DNA from: Gordius sp. MW1
Taxonomy: Eukaryota > Nematomorpha > Gordioida > Gordea > Gordiidae
Assembly: GCA_964036665.1 (NCBI GenBank)
Contig: OZ038528.1
Coordinates: forward strand, 17,223,245 to 17,287,244
Length of the DNA: 64,000 nucleotides
Reading direction: 5' to 3'
Part shown: piece after piece, positions 46,542 through 57,093 of the stretch
Numbering within the stretch: the first letter of the stretch is position 1
Layout of the letters: every line of letters starts with the position of its first letter
Program-made: the position numbers and the translations under genes
Notes under the pieces: generated by a model
Seen by the model: only the letters and a program-made list of their open reading frames with translations
Databases searched by the model: none
What the model was told of the DNA's origin: nothing

Positions 46542-46549
46542 GTTCTGAA

Positions 46550-47101
46550 ATGTCGTTAGAACCTTATTTTTCCAAATTAGAAAAAAAAATCCTTAGGGAA
46601 TTCGTATCTACTAAGGAAAATATTGAAGATTATTTGGATCATCTCGACGCACGTTTGAATATTTTAGGAATTTCTTCCAATTTAGCTAGAAAGAAATTAA
46701 TCAAGGAATACGGACAATCTTAGGAAAATCCCAAACTCTATAATAATACCACATGGGATGAAGTTGCCTCAGCGTTACAAAAGGTTTTTAAGAAGACGAC
46801 GTCGACGGTGGCGGCCAGAATGGAGCTCATGAGATCGAAAAGAGCCCGGGGAGAATCGGTCCTGGACTACTATCGGAAAATCAATGCGTTAACGCTTGAT
46901 TGCAAATATAAAATTGACATTGAAGCTCGGATTCGAGATCAGCTGATCTTCGGAGTTGATATGCAACGGTTAGAACTGGAGATTAGTACAAATTATTCCA
47001 ATCTGGAGGAAAAGGCAGGAAGTCCACTCACCTTGGAGAAGGTGATGGACATGGCTCTAACTTTAGAAAGAGCTGAAAAAGTGACTCGGGATAATATTTA
47101 G
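46550..47101 (+). pseudogene. gypsy gag (capsid region) with two in-frame TAG codons
   Basis: ATG at 46,550 opens MSLEPYFSKLEKKILREFVS. The frame is broken by TAG at 46,721-46,723, continues through ARMELMRSKRARGESVLDYY (Gag-like helical region) and meets a second TAG at 47,099-47,101. Beyond that the same frame runs directly into two zinc knuckles and pol. Both stops share the 10-mer TTAGGAAAAT. Confidence 0.8.
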
Positions 47102-48631
47102 GAAAATATTCATGTTGTTCAAAAGATATCGAGGGCACAAGACGAGAGGTATTCTAAATGCCAACGTTGCGGCGGTCATCGGCCGAATCAGTGTCCCGCC
47201 TTTATGGCGTATTGTAGGAAGTGTAACAGAAAGGGGCATTACGCTCGATGTTGCAAAGGTGGTTACAAGGTACAACAAGTATGTATGACCTCCGAAAAAG
47301 ATAATGACGCCGATTCGATGGACTCAATATGCCAAATTAATCGCCGAGGGCGTCGGGCCACGATTGAGGTGAAAATCAACGGTCTCGGGACTGTGATGGA
47401 TTTCGACACTGGTGCGCAAGTATCGGTAATTAACGCATCATTACGGGATGAAATCGGCCATCCAGTACTCAGGAAGGCCATACCACCGCTAGTGTACGGT
47501 TGTACACCCCTAAAAATATTGGGTGAATCGACGGTCAAGGTCCAGGTGGGAAATCGAATGAAAAATTTAACGGTGGTAGTTAGCAAGGGTAAGGAGGTAC
47601 CACTTTTTGGACTACCATGGAGTTTAGCCTTCAACTTAGTACTTCCCCCGATGGTTGAAATTCATAAGGTAAGTAGTGCTAACAACTCGCTTACTAGAGA
47701 TTTTGATAAATATAGTATGGTTTTTGATGGGAAACTAGGATTAATAAATTCTTGCGAACCAATAATTATCCATTTGAAGTCAAATGCAACTCCTAGATCT
47801 TGGCAAGCTAGGAGGGTTCCGTTTCCTTTGAGAGCCCCTCTAGAGAAAGAGCTCCAAAGATTGGTTATCGCAGGTGTGTTAAAGCCAGTGGATCCCAACA
47901 TTACACCCATTCGATGGGCTACTCCAATTGTGATCGTAAGGAAACCTAATAATGACATCCGTATCTGCGCCGATTTCAAGGTTACGGTGAATCCAAATTT
48001 AATTATAGATTACCATCATATTCCAACATTTCAAGATGTTGCCGCAAAAATTTCGGGAGGAAGGAAGTTCACGAAAATTGATCTTAAAGATGCATATCTG
48101 CAAATGCCTGTTTCCGAGAAATCACAAGATCTCTTAGTTATTTCAACCAATTTGGGTTATTACAAATACTGTCGGCTTCCGTTTGGGTTGTCCTCAGCTC
48201 CAGCCATTTTCCAGAGGTTTATGGACAACTTACTAAAAGATTGTCCTAAGACAGGAGTTTACCTTGATGATATAATAATCACCGGCGAAAATGATGAGGA
48301 GCACATTGCAAACGTTAATAAAGTTTTAATGAAATTAAAAGATTCGGGGATTAAAGCACAGTTTAATAAAATTCAGTTTTTGGAAGATTCGGTTGAATTT
48401 TTAGGGTTTATGATTGATAAAGAAGGTATCCATCCCTCCGGATCAAAGATACAAGCCATTTTAGATATGAAAAGACCCACTAATAGATCCGAGTTAAAAT
48501 CTTTTCTTGAGATGTTTTGCTATCAAGAAAAATTTATTCCTAGCATCATGGTATTTTGTCACCATTGCACCGACTCACTGGTACGAAATCTAGATGGGTA
48601 TGGTCACAGGTTGAGGAGCAAATATTTTTAA
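47102..48631 (+). pseudogene. gypsy nucleocapsid-protease-reverse transcriptase
   Basis: The frame opens with two zinc knuckles, CQRCGGHRPNQC and CRKCNRKGHYARC, then a retroviral-type protease (DFDTGAQVSVI) and RT. RT landmarks are ADFKVTVNPNL, KIDLKDAYLQMPV, LPFGLSSAPAIFQ and the catalytic YLDDIIITG. RT is in frame to about 48,530, after which frameshifts throw the connection region out of frame and the product ends at 48,631. It would copy the element's RNA to DNA in virus-like particles. This copy is broken. Confidence 0.88.
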
Positions 48632-48683
48632 AGCTAAATCGATTTTAAAGAATTGCAATACCTTAATCCCTTATTCACCATCC

Positions 48684-49280
48684 TTGCCCTTGGTGCTGGA
48701 AACCGACGCTTCGGAGAAAGGATTTGGGGCAGTGTTGCCTCATGCATGTGAGGCTGGACTATTGCGTCCTATTGCGTATGCTTCGAGAACACTTTCAAAC
48801 GCCGAGGAAAGTTATGCTACTATTGATAAGGAAGCTAAAGCCATTTTATGGGCGGTCCAAAAATTTCACACCTACATTTATGGAAGGAAATTTATTATAA
48901 GAACGGATCATAAACCTTTAGGGCGTTTGTTTGGGGAAAATAGGGATCTTCCAAAAATAGTAAATAATCGATTGATGCGTTGGGCTTATCATCTATCGGC
49001 CTACGATTTTTCAGTGGAGTACATTGAAGGCAAACGGAATAAAGTAGCTGACGCACTTTCAAGAGCGCCCTTACTTCTTACAGAAGAGATTCACAACAGC
49101 GATGATGTATCAATGCTTAGGATAAAAAACATCCTCCTTAATGTGTTATCACTATCGGGAAAGACTATTAGTGAAGAAATTGATAAGGATTTTAAATTGC
49201 GTAAAATAAAGAACTTTATAAATAAAGGTTGGCCCTCACGCAAAAAGGATATTCCACAAAAAATTTGGGGTCTTTTATAA
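48684..49280 (+). pseudogene. gypsy RNase H fragment
   Basis: LVLETDASEKGFGAVL carries the first catalytic aspartate; YATIDKEAKAILWAVQKF and IRTDHKPL follow, as in Ty3/gypsy RNase H. The segment is out of frame with the RT upstream (break near 48,628) and with integrase downstream (break near 49,270). Confidence 0.85.
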
Positions 49281-49320
49281 TCGCAGAACAGAGCTAAGTT
49301 GTGAAAACAATTTATTATTT

Positions 49321-50556
49321 ATGGATGGGCGGATGGTTATACCACAATCCCTTCGGCAGCGAGTGTTAATTAATCTGCATAAAGGTCACCCCGGTATATT
49401 GGCTATGAAATCTATCGGGAGGTTCTATTGCTGGTGGCCTCAACTGAGTTCGGAGATTGAAAATTTTGTGAACGCTTGTAAAGCATGTCAACAGAATCGT
49501 GGGGACGCTAATGAAGTTCCATTGTTTTCATGGAATGTCCCCGAGTTTCCTTGGGAAAGAATTCATATCGATTTTGCGGGACCAATTGAGGGTTATTCGT
49601 GGTTAATAGTAGTCGACGGATTTTCAAAATGGATGGATGTTGAACTCTTACAGTCAACAACAACTCAGGCCTCTCTTCGAATCCTTAGGAAGTGGTTTGC
49701 CCTTTATGGGGTCCCTAGACAAATTGTTTCGGACAACGGACCCCAATTCATGGGGTTGGAGTTTCAAAATTTTTGCAAGGAGAATAACATCATACACATG
49801 AAATCTTCTCCATATCATCCTAAGACTAACGGGTTAGCAGAGAGAGGAATTCAAACTTTGAAGAAAAGGTACGCGGCTATCAGAATGCAGAAGACGAACC
49901 CTCATGAATGTTTGTCAGATGTCTTGATGACTTACCGAATAAGCACTTTAAATTCAACAGGATCATCACCATATAAGCTAATGTTTGGACATATGAAAAC
50001 GGCTTGGGATTGGGCACGATCTCCGGTTAAGTCAAAATTGAAAAAACAAGTTTGGTCAACCGAGGAGCGGCATAACAAAGGATTAAAGACTCGGGAATTT
50101 CTTTCAGAACAGCCGGTAAGGAATGAAACGAGACCCGGATGGCGTGAAGGTTCGATAATAACTAGAACGGGGCCCTTGTCTTACTCAGTGGAAGCAAATG
50201 GAAAGAAATTGCGGAAGCATGCCGACCAGCTAAAGAATAGATTCGTAGATTCAAGAGAAGAGCCTGTACAATCTTCTTCTCCACACGCATCAGTTACGCC
50301 TTGGGGAGAGGTGGAGTTTGAACCGTCACTTACGCCAGGAGAAGAGACTGTGTTGGAAGCGTCATTTACGCCAGGAGAAGAGACGGTATTGGAACCGTCA
50401 CTAAAGCCAGGAGAAGAGACGGTATTAGAACCGTCAATTACGCCAGGAGAAGAGACGGATTTCGCCGGGGAGGAGAGTCAATCTAACTTAGGTCAAACGT
50501 CTCGCCCGAAACGCGATGTTCGTCCCCTGCAAGACTTATCGAGGAAAAATAATTAA
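49321..50556 (+). CDS. gypsy integrase, largely intact frame
   Basis: The HHCC zinc-binding domain is seen as LHKGHPG and CKACQ. The catalytic triad sits in HIDFAGP, SDNGPQF and GLAERGIQT. The 411-residue frame closes with a ~12-residue repeat (PSLTPGEETVLE and variants, four to five copies, 50,310-50,460), an acidic tail unusual for the domain. The start given is an internal methionine; the natural protein begins upstream across a frameshift near 49,270. Confidence 0.85.
   Translation: MDGRMVIPQSLRQRVLINLHKGHPGILAMKSIGRFYCWWPQLSSEIENFVNACKACQQNRGDANEVPLFSWNVPEFPWERIHIDFAGPIEGYSWLIVVDGFSKWMDVELLQSTTTQASLRILRKWFALYGVPRQIVSDNGPQFMGLEFQNFCKENNIIHMKSSPYHPKTNGLAERGIQTLKKRYAAIRMQKTNPHECLSDVLMTYRISTLNSTGSSPYKLMFGHMKTAWDWARSPVKSKLKKQVWSTEERHNKGLKTREFLSEQPVRNETRPGWREGSIITRTGPLSYSVEANGKKLRKHADQLKNRFVDSREEPVQSSSPHASVTPWGEVEFEPSLTPGEETVLEASFTPGEETVLEPSLKPGEETVLEPSITPGEETDFAGEESQSNLGQTSRPKRDVRPLQDLSRKNN
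50310..50460 (+). repeat. 36-bp minisatellite in the integrase tail
   Basis: CCGTCACTTACGCCAGGAGA AGAGAC-type units repeat four to five times in frame, giving the PGEETVLEP motif. The unit is a multiple of three, so the frame is kept. Confidence 0.85.
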
Positions 50557-50581
50557 AAGCCACAACGAAAGGGAGGAGATA

Positions 50582-50741
50582 TGTTATAAATGGTATTTAT
50601 GTTATATAATTAATATTGTAATATTGTATTTTAATATGTATTCCCAAACGAGACTACCAATCGTTTCTGATGTTCTATTTTCGCCATCTTGTTTTCATTG
50701 TTTGTTTTATCGCTCTCGAGTTATAATATTTGGCGCTGCGA
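50582..50741 (+). repeat. 3' LTR of the gypsy element
   Basis: It starts TGTTATAAATGG directly after the polypurine tract and matches the 5' repeat to TTTATCGC. It then lacks ~36 bp and rejoins at GAGTTATAATATTTGGCGCT. Confidence 0.78.
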
Positions 50742-51130
50742 GGTGTGCTTTAAAAAAAGGGGAGAGTGATTGATGATTTTCGGAGTTGAGTTGAAATGAA
50801 ATAGAAAGAGATGCGTGTCTACTACGTCTAGCTAGGGAAATACTGATAAATATATTAGGGTAAGTAAGGGGTGAGGAGGTGGTATTGGGCATCAAAAATG
50901 GTATAGTAAAAAAAGAATGCAAAAATAATTATGAAAAGGTATACTAAAAATTATTAATTTAATTATTATTGTTTATTTTAAATTTGAAAATCCGATGCCG
51001 ATCCGATCCGACTAAAATAAAATGTTGATCCGATCCGATCCGACTTCCAAAATTAAAATGTTGACCCGATCCGCCGAATCCGAGTTCGGACGGATCGGGT
51101 CGGATCGGATTGATCCGTGCACACCTGTAG
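50742..51130. other. Spacer with a probable hAT terminus
   Basis: Bases 50,990-51,128 are rich in GATCCGATCCGA repeats and end, on the minus strand, as ACAGGTGTGCACGGATC. CAGGTGTGCACGG-type ends occur on hAT elements. The opposite end was not found. Confidence 0.4.
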
Positions 51131-52108
51131 TATAATCTAAAGATTTGTAGGAAGAACTGATACACCCTGTCCTAAAAAATCATAGAATGTTATAAATAAA
51201 CTTACAAATAATTTGAATAAGCTATATAATATATAAGTGCTAATAATTATAAGTTACCTTCATGTGAGATGTCAAGAGTTATCTAAATATCTCCTGCACT
51301 TTCAAGAATCTCAGTATTAATTTAAGGAATCATTGATTTAACCTATTTATATCTAGAATAGACTTTTACTTGATGTAATTAAGCTTTAACAATTAACAAA
51401 TGATAATACTCTAGCTTTGTTGTATAATCTAAAGATTTATAGGAAGAACTGATACACCCTCTCATAAAAAATCGTAGAATGTTATAAATAAACTTACAAA
51501 TAATTTGAATAAGCTATATAATATATAAGTGCTAATAATTATAAGTTACCTTCATGTGAGATGTCAAGAATTATCTAAATATCTCCTGCACTTTTAAGAA
51601 TCTCAGTATTAATTTAAGGAATCATTGATTTAACCTATTTATATCTAGAATAGACTTTTATTTGATGTAATTAAGCTTTAACAATTAACAAATGATAATA
51701 TTCTAGCTTTGTTGTATAATCTAAAGATTTGTAGGAAGAACTGATACACCCTCTCCTAAAAAATCATAGAATGTTATAAATAAACTTACAAATAATTTGA
51801 ATAAGCTATATAATATATAAGTGCTAATAATTATAAGTTACCTTCATGTGAGATGTCAAGGGTTATCTAAATATCTCCTGCACTTTTAAGAATCTCAGTA
51901 TTAATTTAAGGAATGATTTAACCTATTTATATCTAGAATAGACTTTTATTTGATGAAATTAAGCTTTAACAATTAACAAATGATAATATACTAGCTTTGT
52001 TGTATAATCTAAGGATTTGTAGGAAGAATTGATACACCCTCTCCTAAAAAATCATAGAATGTTATAAATAAACTTACAAATTATTTGGATAAGCTATATA
52101 ATATATAA
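51131..52108. repeat. 292-bp tandem satellite, ~3.4 copies
   Basis: The unit starts TATAATCTAAAGATTTGTAG and recurs at 51,131, 51,423, 51,715 and 52,003 (spacing 292, 292, 288). Copies differ by a few substitutions and one 4-bp deletion. There is no coding capacity. Confidence 0.93.
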
Positions 52109-52234
52109 GAACTTAAGACATTTTACATTTGTAAAACATTTTACACTTGGAAAATTAAAATTAACGGGAGTTTAGATATTTAGAGATTTTTACTTTTGTC
52201 AATTGAAACGATACGGGCTCAAAGCAGCAGTTTG

Positions 52235-52445
52235 AATCGGGGTCAAACGTTTTCAGGGTCAAACGTTATAAAACACCTAAAAATAACTAAAACCTTACCC
52301 TAACCTTACCCCTATTATAGAGAACCCTAATTATGTATGAAACCTTCAGATCTACCTAAATTAAAAGCTTATATCATAATTTTTATAGAAATTTTTAGTT
52401 AATTTTAGGTGTTTTATAACGTTTGACTTGAGAACGTTTGACTTG
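52235..52445. repeat. Short inverted repeat built on TCAAACGTT
   Basis: GTCAAACGTTATAAAACACC at 52,258 is the reverse complement of GGTGTTTTATAACGTTTGAC at 52,409. Each arm has a second TCAAACGTT outside it, separated by a ~100-bp loop. It may be a MITE. A CCTTACCCTAACCTTACCCC stretch lies in the loop. Confidence 0.6.
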
Positions 52446-52696
52446 ATACCGTTGAAAATAAACGGTAAAATGAACGTTATAATGATTGGTTGATTACTTA
52501 AGATATATGACATATCATATAAATTTCAGTTGCGAAATTGTCTATGAATTTTATTGGTTGTCTGTATTATGAACGGTCGTTATTTTGAACAGAAGCGGCT
52601 CAAAAGCAAATAAAATGTTTCATATTTATTACTTATGTAATTTTCAGGCTCGTCTTTGGTTGTCCTGTCTTTTCCTTCATGTCCTCCCTGTGTTGT

Positions 52697-52913
52697 TAAG
52701 ATGGCCTCCAAATTTACTAACTAACGCGAAGGCCATTAAAAGGCTCAACGAAAAGGCAGTTAAAACCAGTAAGCGCTTGAGATGGGTAATAAAATCATAA
52801 AATCTTATCCTGGTGACAAAAGCCAATCGGAAAAGTAGTTAAAACCAGTAAGCGAGGGGGGGGGGGGTATAGGGAAAAAGAAACCGACTACGAAAACGAT
52901 GTGAAACACCACA
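52697..52913 (-). repeat. 3' LTR
   Basis: It matches 59,907-60,121 except for G-run length and about three substitutions. The left border is set by the GTTGT target duplication, the right by the polypurine tract. Confidence 0.92.
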
Positions 52914-53019
52914 CCTCCCCCTTTAGCGAGAAGTCGAAGACTTGAAGTCTGTGGTTGTTGTTATTGTTTTCCTTTTCTCTCTCTCTGCGCTTTTCTTTTA
53001 CGTATCGCGTCAGTTAGCA

Positions 53020-53112
53020 CATTTCGGATGTCGCGTGTGATGGCATAGCACATCTTGGATGTCGCGTGTGATGGCATAGCACATCTTGGATGTCGCGTGT
53101 GATGGCATAGCT
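53020..53112. repeat. 31-bp tandem repeat in the element's 3' region
   Basis: Three copies of CACATCTTGGATGTCGCGTG TGATGGCATAG, the first slightly diverged. Between the 3' LTR and the last ORF. Confidence 0.85.
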
Positions 53113-53476
53113 TTTCATGTCGCAGGTCTCGCGTTCAATGGCATATCTCATACGTCGCAGGCTTTCTTTCTATTTCACCTTCTAGGATAATACCCATGTA
53201 CAATAATGGTCCCCGACGGATGGATAAAAAACATGTACAATATTCATTGCAGAAGGATAATATATATATATTTATCTCCTTTCTTTCGGATAATAAACGT
53301 GTATAATAATTGTTAAGGAAGAATAATTTTTTTTTTTTTTTTTTTTTAAACATAATAAACATGTAACTGTGAAGCAACAATAATGGTTACAAAAGTATAA
53401 TATATATAATATGCGTATGTATTTGGGGGGGGGGGGACATTAAACAAACAAAAACAATTAAGCTCGTCTCTGTCCT

Positions 53477-53941
53477 CTAACGAGAAGTCGAAGCGGCCGT
53501 CCCATCGAGTTTCAGGACTTCTAAAGCCCCCTCAATCCGGACTGCCGGTTCTCCCTCCTCCCGGGTCGGACCTATTGGCCTATTGATCGCCTGGGTTTTC
53601 GGGCACATCGGGGGTAGATGCCTCCTCCTGCATCCCCAGCACCTTTTACCACGGGCCCGAGTTAATTCGGCCACCTGGCCTTCTCGACGAGAGCCAGCGG
53701 TCACCCCGGCTTGTACAGACCCCGATGCCCCAGTTTCTGCAGGAATCAACTCCGCAGCTGGTTGGCCGTTTCCCCTTGGTCTCACCCGAGGTGTTGCCAC
53801 AACGGGGTGTACAAGATTAACCACTCTCGCCCGCCCTGTCGGTTCCACCTCAAAGGTAATCAACAGGGGCCTCCGCACATGGACTGGCGCCGTCGGAATC
53901 ACTTCCAGACGCACATCATACCATGCAGTAGGTATTCTCAT
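53477..53941 (-). CDS. Extra ORF 3' of integrase with a zinc knuckle
   Basis: ATG at 53,941 follows an in-frame TAG directly, giving a defined 154-residue frame. It is markedly more GC-rich than the pol genes beside it. Near residues 98-112 it reads CWGCRRRHLPPMC, a CX2CX3HX4C zinc-knuckle pattern, inside an R/P/E-rich protein. It sits in the position of an env or accessory gene but shows no signal peptide or membrane segment. A nucleic-acid-binding accessory or displaced Gag-like piece is possible; I do not recognise a family. The frame may be open partly because of composition. Confidence 0.5.
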   Translation of the reverse strand: MRIPTAWYDVRLEVIPTAPVHVRRPLLITFEVEPTGRARVVNLVHPVVATPRVRPRGNGQPAAELIPAETGASGSVQAGVTAGSRREGQVAELTRARGKRCWGCRRRHLPPMCPKTQAINRPIGPTREEGEPAVRIEGALEVLKLDGTAASTSR

Positions 53942-54001
53942 CTAATGCAGAATATAAAAATATAAGATTTAACATTCTACATACAAAAAGTCTTTCAACT
54001 A

Positions 54002-55972
54002 TTAAGCATTGTACAATTTAATTTGTTCCTCATGCCTAGTTTCAATCTTATTTGTTTCAGCATTTCTAATCTTATAAATCCTTGAGCCTACCTGCTCCAC
54101 TATCTCCCCTAGCACCCATCTAGGTTCCTTCAAGTAGTTCCTATACCAAACCTTCTGATTTAGCTTTAATCTAGGACTATCTGACCTAGGTAGTACTGGT
54201 TCGAGATATTGTAACAAGTCAGGCGGGTACCTCAACTTTCTGCTTAAGAATTCATAGCTAACTGAAGGACGATTAGGAAACCTTGGAGCCATATTATGAT
54301 ATAACCTTAACATCCATGTACCTCCCTTCGTCTCTTTAGCTACTCTTAACCATTTTTTGACTATTCCTACATACCTCTCCACCTGCCCATTTGAGCTAGG
54401 GTGATAAGGAGGCGTTAGTAAATGGCTAATCTTAAATTCTAAACAAAATTTTTTAAATTCTACGCTTACGAAAGCCTTCCCATTATCTGTAACAATGTAG
54501 GTAGGTAATCCGTACGCGCCAAATAATTCTTTTAAAATATTTATTGTTACTTTACCTGACATGCTAAAAACGTTCTTAAATTCCGTCCAACCGGAATATG
54601 CATCAACAATTAATATAAAACGTTTCTTGTCAAATTCGAAAAAATCAACATGTATCTTCTCCCAGGGAGATTTGGGACGTGGCCATCTAGCCTTTCTATT
54701 CCTCCGCGGCATTGGTGCGTCAAGCTTACATAGCCCGCACTGCCGGACAAAGTTTTCAATGTCTTTGTTAATTTTAGGCCACCAGACATATTGTCTAGCT
54801 AGTCCCTTCATCTTAACCATCCCTGCATGACCTTGATGTAAAACGCCTAACACCTCTTGGCGAATTTTACTGGGAACCACTAACCTTTCCTGTCTCTTAA
54901 GCACGTCATCTTCTAAATACATTTCGTTTAAAACATGTTTAAAGGGTGATGGTATGTTAGTGTCCTCGTCCAAGCCAAGTAAAATGTTCGTAACCTTAAT
55001 TATATCAGGGTCTGCATTACTCTCGGTTATAATGTCTTTTAAATCCAAAATTTTTATTATGTTTATGACCTCTCCTCCAACAATCTCACAAGATAAAGAA
55101 TCACTATTAGCTTCGATGTCATCTGCGCCCAAACGCGATAATACATCAGCTAAATCATTGTCTTCACCTTTGCAATATCTAAGAGTTAAGGTAAAATTTC
55201 CTAACATAACAAGCCAACGCTGTAATCTACCAGACATTAGTAGTTGGTCGTTAGTCTTTTTAAACAAAGCAACTAGAGGTTTATGATCCGTGACTACAGT
55301 AAACGATTTACCAATCAAATATTCTCGACATCGCTGTAATCCGTACATCATTGCTAGAGCCTCCCGTTCAATAACAGAATATCGGACCTCCGTTTTATTT
55401 AGCTTACGCGAAAAATACAAAATAGGGTGTTCAACATTATCCTCGACTTGACATAACGCGCCGCCGATGCCTACATTTGACGCATCGACTCTTAAAATCT
55501 GTTGCTTGTCGGGGTTGTAACACCTTAATACGGGTTTAGTTAGTAAAATATTTTTTAAATAATTAAAATTATCTGTATGCGTCTCGTCCCATTTAAATAA
55601 AACAGACTTTTTGGTCAATTCATATAATGGTCCAGCGAATTCCATATAATTAGTTATAAAGCGACTATAATAATTCATTACACCCAAAAATGACGAAAGT
55701 TCCTTTTTATTAGTTGGTATTTTAATATCCCTAATTGCCGTAACTTTGTCAAACCTAGGTTGAATATTACCATCACTTAAAATATGACCTAAATATAAGA
55801 TCTGTTCTGTTCCAAAAACGCATTTCTTAGCCGAAACCTTTAATCCTTTTACTTTGATTAATTCAAGAATTTTGATTAGGCGCATATCATGTTCTTCTCT
55901 AGTTATACCCGTGACTAAAATGTCGTCTAAATAAAATATAACGCCGTCTAAATTACTAAAAATGGAAGCCAT
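54002..55972 (-). CDS. gypsy pol, second part: RT end, RNase H, integrase
   Basis: The 656-residue frame begins just before the RT catalytic motif (FYLDDILVTG). RNase H shows LRVDASNVGIGGALCQ, EREALAMMYGL and VTDHKPL. Integrase shows LHQGHAGMVKMK with CGLCK (zinc domain), then HVDFFEFD, VTDNGKAF and NGQVERYV for the DDE triad, and a GPY-like C-terminus ending in HEEQIKLYNA. It is uninterrupted to its stop at 54,002. The N-terminal half lies in another frame (55,948-57,087), so one frameshift near 55,970 splits pol in this copy. Confidence 0.9.
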   Translation of the reverse strand: MASIFSNLDGVIFYLDDILVTGITREEHDMRLIKILELIKVKGLKVSAKKCVFGTEQILYLGHILSDGNIQPRFDKVTAIRDIKIPTNKKELSSFLGVMNYYSRFITNYMEFAGPLYELTKKSVLFKWDETHTDNFNYLKNILLTKPVLRCYNPDKQQILRVDASNVGIGGALCQVEDNVEHPILYFSRKLNKTEVRYSVIEREALAMMYGLQRCREYLIGKSFTVVTDHKPLVALFKKTNDQLLMSGRLQRWLVMLGNFTLTLRYCKGEDNDLADVLSRLGADDIEANSDSLSCEIVGGEVINIIKILDLKDIITESNADPDIIKVTNILLGLDEDTNIPSPFKHVLNEMYLEDDVLKRQERLVVPSKIRQEVLGVLHQGHAGMVKMKGLARQYVWWPKINKDIENFVRQCGLCKLDAPMPRRNRKARWPRPKSPWEKIHVDFFEFDKKRFILIVDAYSGWTEFKNVFSMSGKVTINILKELFGAYGLPTYIVTDNGKAFVSVEFKKFCLEFKISHLLTPPYHPSSNGQVERYVGIVKKWLRVAKETKGGTWMLRLYHNMAPRFPNRPSVSYEFLSRKLRYPPDLLQYLEPVLPRSDSPRLKLNQKVWYRNYLKEPRWVLGEIVEQVGSRIYKIRNAETNKIETRHEEQIKLYNA

Positions 55973-57087
55973 TGCTGTTGAAAAATAGCAGCAGACACGC
56001 TTAAGCCGAAAGGTAATCTCTTGAATCTAAATAGTCCGGCATCAGTATTAATTGCTAAAAGCCGCGACGACCTTTCGTCTACCTTAAGCTGCAAATACGC
56101 ATTAGCCAAATCAATTTTTGAAAAAAATTTAGCTCCCTGTAATTTAACGAAAATCATTTCTAACCTCGGCAGCGGGTATTTTACTTCAATAACAAATCTA
56201 TTAACTGTAACCCTATAGTCAGCACAGACGCGTACCGTACCGTCAGGTTTCCTGACCGGTACTAGAGGTGTTGCCCATTCTGAATAATCTATGGGTTCAA
56301 TCACCTCGTCTTTAAGCCAACTTTTAATTACAGAATCTACCTTATCTTTTATAATTAAAGGTAAACGTCTTGCAGGACAAAATTTAGGTATGGCGTTTGA
56401 ATTTACTCTAATTGAGACAATTCTATCCTTCACACAGCCCAAATTATTCTCAAAAATGTCCGAAAATTTAGCCAAAATTAATGTAATTTCTGCTGGCCAT
56501 GTTGTGACAAGTTCTGCCTTTGCCCTCGGAACTGATTCATGGACAACTGATTTCAATGAAATCCTGCCCTCTGAATTAGTTATAAAATGGGGTGCTTCAC
56601 GGCTACAAGACTCAGCGTCCCCGCTCTCTAAAACACCACTGGGCAATCGCGATGCCACTATGGACTCAGCTTTAAAACTACAAATTTTATTTAAATTATC
56701 TGACTCACAAATTCCCCACCAGTTTAATTTAGGGCCTATTACCTTTATCCATGGCCATCCCATTATGTTGTCCACATCCTCCTTGAGTATATATAACTCT
56801 AGATTAACCTTATAATTATTCACTGTTACTATTACATTAACTTTACCTAATACATTAATATAAGTATTGTTAACTTGTTTAGCTAAAAGACCTGCTGCCT
56901 TATATTTTCTTAGCGGCCAATATTTTTTAAAACTACGGTGACTTATGATCGAAATGGAAGCGCCCGTATCTATCAACATTTTAATATAAATATCATCAAT
57001 ATTAATCACCGCTGATGGTGTAATTGATGCTTTAAACATATTGATCGAATCCTCGCGGCGCCATTTCCCAAATTCAATGTGCGACAA
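55948..57087 (-). pseudogene. gypsy pol, first part: protease and N-terminal RT
   Basis: The protease motif LIDTGASISIIS lies near residue 40. RT fingers and palm follow: ADYRVTVNRFV, KIDLANAYLQLKV, LPFGLSVSAAIFQQ. Directly after that motif a one-base shift (about 55,970) puts the catalytic YLDD motif into the next frame. The overlap of the two frames is ~25 bp. Apart from this break the coding is open, matching the low LTR divergence. Confidence 0.88.
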
Positions 57088-57093
57088 GATTAG

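Larger units (their letters stand above)
46347..50741 (+). mobile_element. Ty3/gypsy (Mag/K02A2.6-like) LTR retrotransposon, decayed
   Basis: Direct terminal repeats start TGTTATA(T/A)ATGG at 46,347 and 50,582. Between them lie gag, protease, RT, RNase H and integrase in Ty3/gypsy order. A polypurine tract (AAAGGGAGGAGA) ends just before the 3' LTR. The two repeats differ at a few bases, and the right one lacks ~36 bp. Both extend through TTTGGCGCTGCGAG. In-frame stops and at least three frameshifts make this copy non-functional. The clade call rests on the two-knuckle gag and the integrase N-terminus. Confidence 0.88.

Noticed and set aside
52290-52320. Telomere-like CCTTACCCTAACCTTACCCC
   Set aside because: Only a few degenerate units within the loop of a short inverted repeat, with no extended array.
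53583-53945. Plus-strand frame opposite the zinc-knuckle ORF
   Set aside because: GC-rich sequence leaves both strands open; the minus frame has the zinc-knuckle pattern and lies in the element's coding orientation.
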